Shown piece by piece: positions 61,818 to 64,000 of a DNA stretch of 64,000 bases. The notes under the pieces are model-generated. The model was not told where the DNA came from and did not search any database. It worked only from the letters and a program-made list of their open reading frames with translations. How positions within the stretch are numbered: position 1 is the first letter of the stretch; every line of letters begins with the position of its first letter. Source of the stretch: an uncultured Lachnospiraceae bacterium (GTDB lineage: Bacteria > Bacillota > Clostridia > Lachnospirales > Lachnospiraceae). The DNA lies in assembly GCA_946566685.1 (NCBI GenBank), contig CAMNXA010000005.1:62001-126000 (forward strand), read 5' to 3'. A program made the translations under genes and the position numbers.

Positions 61818-62149
61818 TGTTACATCCATCTTATGCAGATTTGATCAAGGTAGTAAACAGTGAAGTGGAGGAAGGGGAAGATCCTGTAGTGACCAGCAGG
61901 TATTCCATTGTGATGGCAACTTCCAAGCGGGCGAGACAGATTATCGCCGGGGACGATGAACTGGTGGATTGCAGGGGAAAGAAACCGCTCTCTGTGGCGG
62001 TGGAGGAATTAAGCCAGGGTAAGATTAAGATCATAAACGATGAGGTGCCGGAAGAGGAAACGCTGATGGAAGAGACAGCGCAGGCGGAGGAGGCTTCGGC
62101 AGAAGAAGAGGCCGCACAGGAAGAGCCGGCTGCCGAGACAGAGCAGTAA
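61817..62149 (+). CDS. rpoZ: RNA polymerase omega subunit
   Basis: 110 aa. LHPSYADLIKVVN, SRYSIVMATSKRARQI and KKPLSVAVEEL are the conserved omega elements; in Firmicutes the first residues are typically LHPSY. From about residue 75 onward it carries an acidic, Glu/Ala-rich tail of about 35 residues not needed for the core fold. Start overlaps the gmk stop (TAATG). Confidence 0.95.
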   Translation: MLHPSYADLIKVVNSEVEEGEDPVVTSRYSIVMATSKRARQIIAGDDELVDCRGKKPLSVAVEELSQGKIKIINDEVPEEETLMEETAQAEEASAEEEAAQEEPAAETEQ

Positions 62150-62160
62150 GGTCATTATGT

Positions 62161-63504
62161 ATGAATAAAAAGGTTATGTTTATCTCCCTGGGATGCGATA
62201 AGAATCTGGTGGATTCCGAACAGATGCTGGGACTGCTTGCTGAGGGCGGCTATACTTTTACCGATGATGAGCGCAAGGCGGATGCGGTAGTGATCAACAC
62301 CTGCTGCTTTATCAACGATGCCAAACAGGAGAGTATTGATACGATCCTGGAGATGGCTGAACTCAGAAAGAACGGGGATATTGAAGCTTTGATCGTGGCA
62401 GGATGCCTGGCAGAGCGTTACCGGGAGGAAATTCAGAAAGAGATTGAGGAAGTGGATGCCGTCATCGGCACCATGGCCATTGATGAGATTGTAAGAACGC
62501 TTCAGGATGTACTGTCCGGAAAGCGGGAGAACCATTATCAGAGTCTGGACAGAAAGCCGCTTGCAGGATTACGCCGTGTGGTGACCACAGGCGGTCATTT
62601 TGCTTATCTGAAAATTGCGGAGGGCTGCGACAAACACTGTACCTACTGTATTATCCCCAGGATTCGCGGTGGATTCAGGAGCGTGCCCATGGACAGCCTC
62701 CTGAAGGAGGCCCGGGAACTGGCAGCCGGGGGCGTGAAGGAACTGATCCTGGTGGCGCAGGAGACCACTCTGTACGGGATGGATCTCTATGGCCGGAAGG
62801 CACTGCCTGAATTGCTTCACAGGTTATGTGAGATAGACGATCTGTATTGGATCCGGATTCTGTACTGCTATCCGGAGGAGATAGATGAAGAACTGATACA
62901 GGTCATCAAAGAGGAAAAAAAGATTTGTCATTATCTGGATCTGCCGGTGCAGCATGCCAGTGACAGGATTTTGAAGCGGATGGGACGCCGGACGAACCGA
63001 GAGGAGTTGACTCGTATAGTCGATCACCTGCGGGAGGAGATCCCGGACATCTGTCTGCGCACTACACTGATCACGGGATTCCCCGGAGAAACGCAGGAAG
63101 ACCATGAGACCATGATGGATTTTGTGGCGGAAATGGCGTTTGACAGGCTGGGCGTGTTTCTTTATTCCCAGGAAGAGGATACGCCGGCGGCGGTTATGGA
63201 TGGGCAGATTCCGGAAAAGGTGAAAGAAGAACGATATGGGGAACTGATGGCCCTGCAGCAGGAGATTGCCTTTGAGGCGGCGGCCGATATGAAGAATCAG
63301 GTAGTCACTGCCATGATTGAGGGTAGAGTGTCCGATGAGGACGCGTATGTGGCCAGGACTTATAAGGATGCGCCAAACGTGGATGGATTTCTGTTCGTGA
63401 ATACGGACAGGGACTTCATGACCGGCGATTTTGTGCATGTCAGGATTACAGGCTCTCATGAATATGATCTGATTGGAGAATTGGAAGATGAATTTACCGA
63501 ATAA
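62161..63504 (+). CDS. rimO: Ribosomal protein S12 methylthiotransferase RimO
   Basis: Radical SAM enzyme adding a methylthio group to Asp of ribosomal protein S12. The N-terminal MTTase domain starts MFISLGCDKNLVDSE, with cluster cysteines; the radical SAM motif GCDKHCTYC has Cys near 156, 160 and 163; a TRAM domain ends the protein (near 380-447). 447 aa. Its last 17 nt overlap pgsA. Confidence 0.95.
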   Translation: MNKKVMFISLGCDKNLVDSEQMLGLLAEGGYTFTDDERKADAVVINTCCFINDAKQESIDTILEMAELRKNGDIEALIVAGCLAERYREEIQKEIEEVDAVIGTMAIDEIVRTLQDVLSGKRENHYQSLDRKPLAGLRRVVTTGGHFAYLKIAEGCDKHCTYCIIPRIRGGFRSVPMDSLLKEARELAAGGVKELILVAQETTLYGMDLYGRKALPELLHRLCEIDDLYWIRILYCYPEEIDEELIQVIKEEKKICHYLDLPVQHASDRILKRMGRRTNREELTRIVDHLREEIPDICLRTTLITGFPGETQEDHETMMDFVAEMAFDRLGVFLYSQEEDTPAAVMDGQIPEKVKEERYGELMALQQEIAFEAAADMKNQVVTAMIEGRVSDEDAYVARTYKDAPNVDGFLFVNTDRDFMTGDFVHVRITGSHEYDLIGELEDEFTE

Positions 63505-64000
63505 GTTAACAACATTCCGCGTGATACTGATCCCCTTTTTTGTAGTGTTTATGCTGGTGGATGTGACAGCTTATGACAAATGGATCGCACTGGCTGTCTT
63601 TATCATTGCCAGCCTGACGGATCTTCTGGACGGTCATATCGCAAGAAAGTATAATCTGGTGACGAATTTTGGAAAGTTCATGGATCCTCTGGCGGATAAG
63701 CTCTTAGTCTGTTCGGCGCTGATCTGTCTGGTGGCGCTTTCGAGGATTCCGGCCTGGATCGTGATTGTTATTATTGCCAGAGAATTTATCATCAGCGGAT
63801 TTCGTCTGGTGGCTTCCGATAACGGGGTGGTCATTGCGGCCAGTTACTGGGGCAAGTTCAAGACCACTTTTCAGATGGTCATGATCTGTCTGATGATTGC
63901 GGATCTGGAAGCCCTTGGGCTTGTCACACAGATTGTGATGTGGGCGGCGTTATTATTGACGGTCATCTCATTGGTGGATTATCTGGTGAAGAATAAAGAT
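63488..64000 (+). CDS. pgsA: CDP-diacylglycerol-glycerol-3-phosphate 3-phosphatidyltransferase (3' end missing)
   Basis: First 171 codons are present. PgsA makes phosphatidylglycerol phosphate, the entry to anionic phospholipids. MNLPNKLTTFRV is the typical start, and the CDP-alcohol phosphotransferase motif is complete: D45, D48, G49, A52, R53, G62, D66 and D70. Several hydrophobic segments follow. It starts inside the end of rimO, so translation is probably coupled. Truncated by the window end, likely close to its natural stop (family about 175-185 aa). Confidence 0.93.
   Translation, partial: MNLPNKLTTFRVILIPFFVVFMLVDVTAYDKWIALAVFIIASLTDLLDGHIARKYNLVTNFGKFMDPLADKLLVCSALICLVALSRIPAWIVIVIIAREFIISGFRLVASDNGVVIAASYWGKFKTTFQMVMICLMIADLEALGLVTQIVMWAALLLTVISLVDYLVKNKD

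Overview
The window reads as a chromosomal segment of an endospore-forming, low-to-moderate GC Gram-positive of the class Clostridia, most likely a Lachnospiraceae gut anaerobe. The evidence is a complete spoIIIAA-AH operon, spoIVB, CotF-like coat proteins, a Spo0A DNA-binding domain, and the family's usual gene order nusB-xseA-xseB-ispA-dxs-tlyA-nadK-argR-recN-spoIVB. No rRNA, tRNA, CRISPR array, transposase or integrase was seen.

Layout. 1-175: 5' end of a PHP-domain gene on the minus strand. 352-5453: spoIIIA operon (mother-cell side of the engulfment channel). 5596-9601: deoB, prfC and a transglutaminase-like protein, placed between spoIIIAH and asp23, which are usually neighbours. 9677-20188: housekeeping and sporulation operon asp23 to spoIVB. 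20189-27803: accessory stretch with a DUF4143-type ATPase behind four direct repeats, a LexA-box-controlled small gene plus dinB and an SRAP gene, an NhaC antiporter, a receiver-less Spo0A-like regulator behind a structured leader, and glgA. 27951-37136: cell-envelope genes (M15 peptidase, transglutaminase-like protein, MBOAT and DHHW O-acetylation pair, SpoVB-type flippase). 37226-37706: two CotF-like coat proteins.

37.8-56.3 kb: an AT-richer surface-glycan island. It opens with an XRE regulator and a secreted protein. A long co-directional run follows: two GT-C type membrane transferases, DPM/GtrB-like and rhamnosyl-type GT2s, GT4, a radical SAM/SPASM protein, an FkbM methyltransferase broken at an 11-G tract, a GT-B-like protein, a UDP-galactopyranose-mutase-like flavoprotein, Wzx, three ORFs carrying all four GDP-D-glycero-D-manno-heptose enzymes, and a Wzy-like protein. 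Two similar 40-42-bp elements lie at its two ends. No priming phosphoglycosyl transferase or chain-length regulator is present, so those steps must be encoded elsewhere.

56.4-57.0 kb: a locus with the architecture of a type III toxin-antitoxin system (strong promoter, short RNA, terminator, small basic protein). 57.1-64.0 kb: a ComEC-like lipoprotein hydrolase, rqcH (minus), then the conserved run yicC-remA-gmk-rpoZ-rimO-pgsA, cut by the window end.

Most notable: the poly-G frameshift (candidate phase variation), the receiver-less Spo0A with a leader able to form mutually exclusive stems, the candidate type III TA locus, the heptose pathway in a Gram-positive glycan island, and the repeats over the ATPase promoter. 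All calls come from reading sequence; no database search was run.
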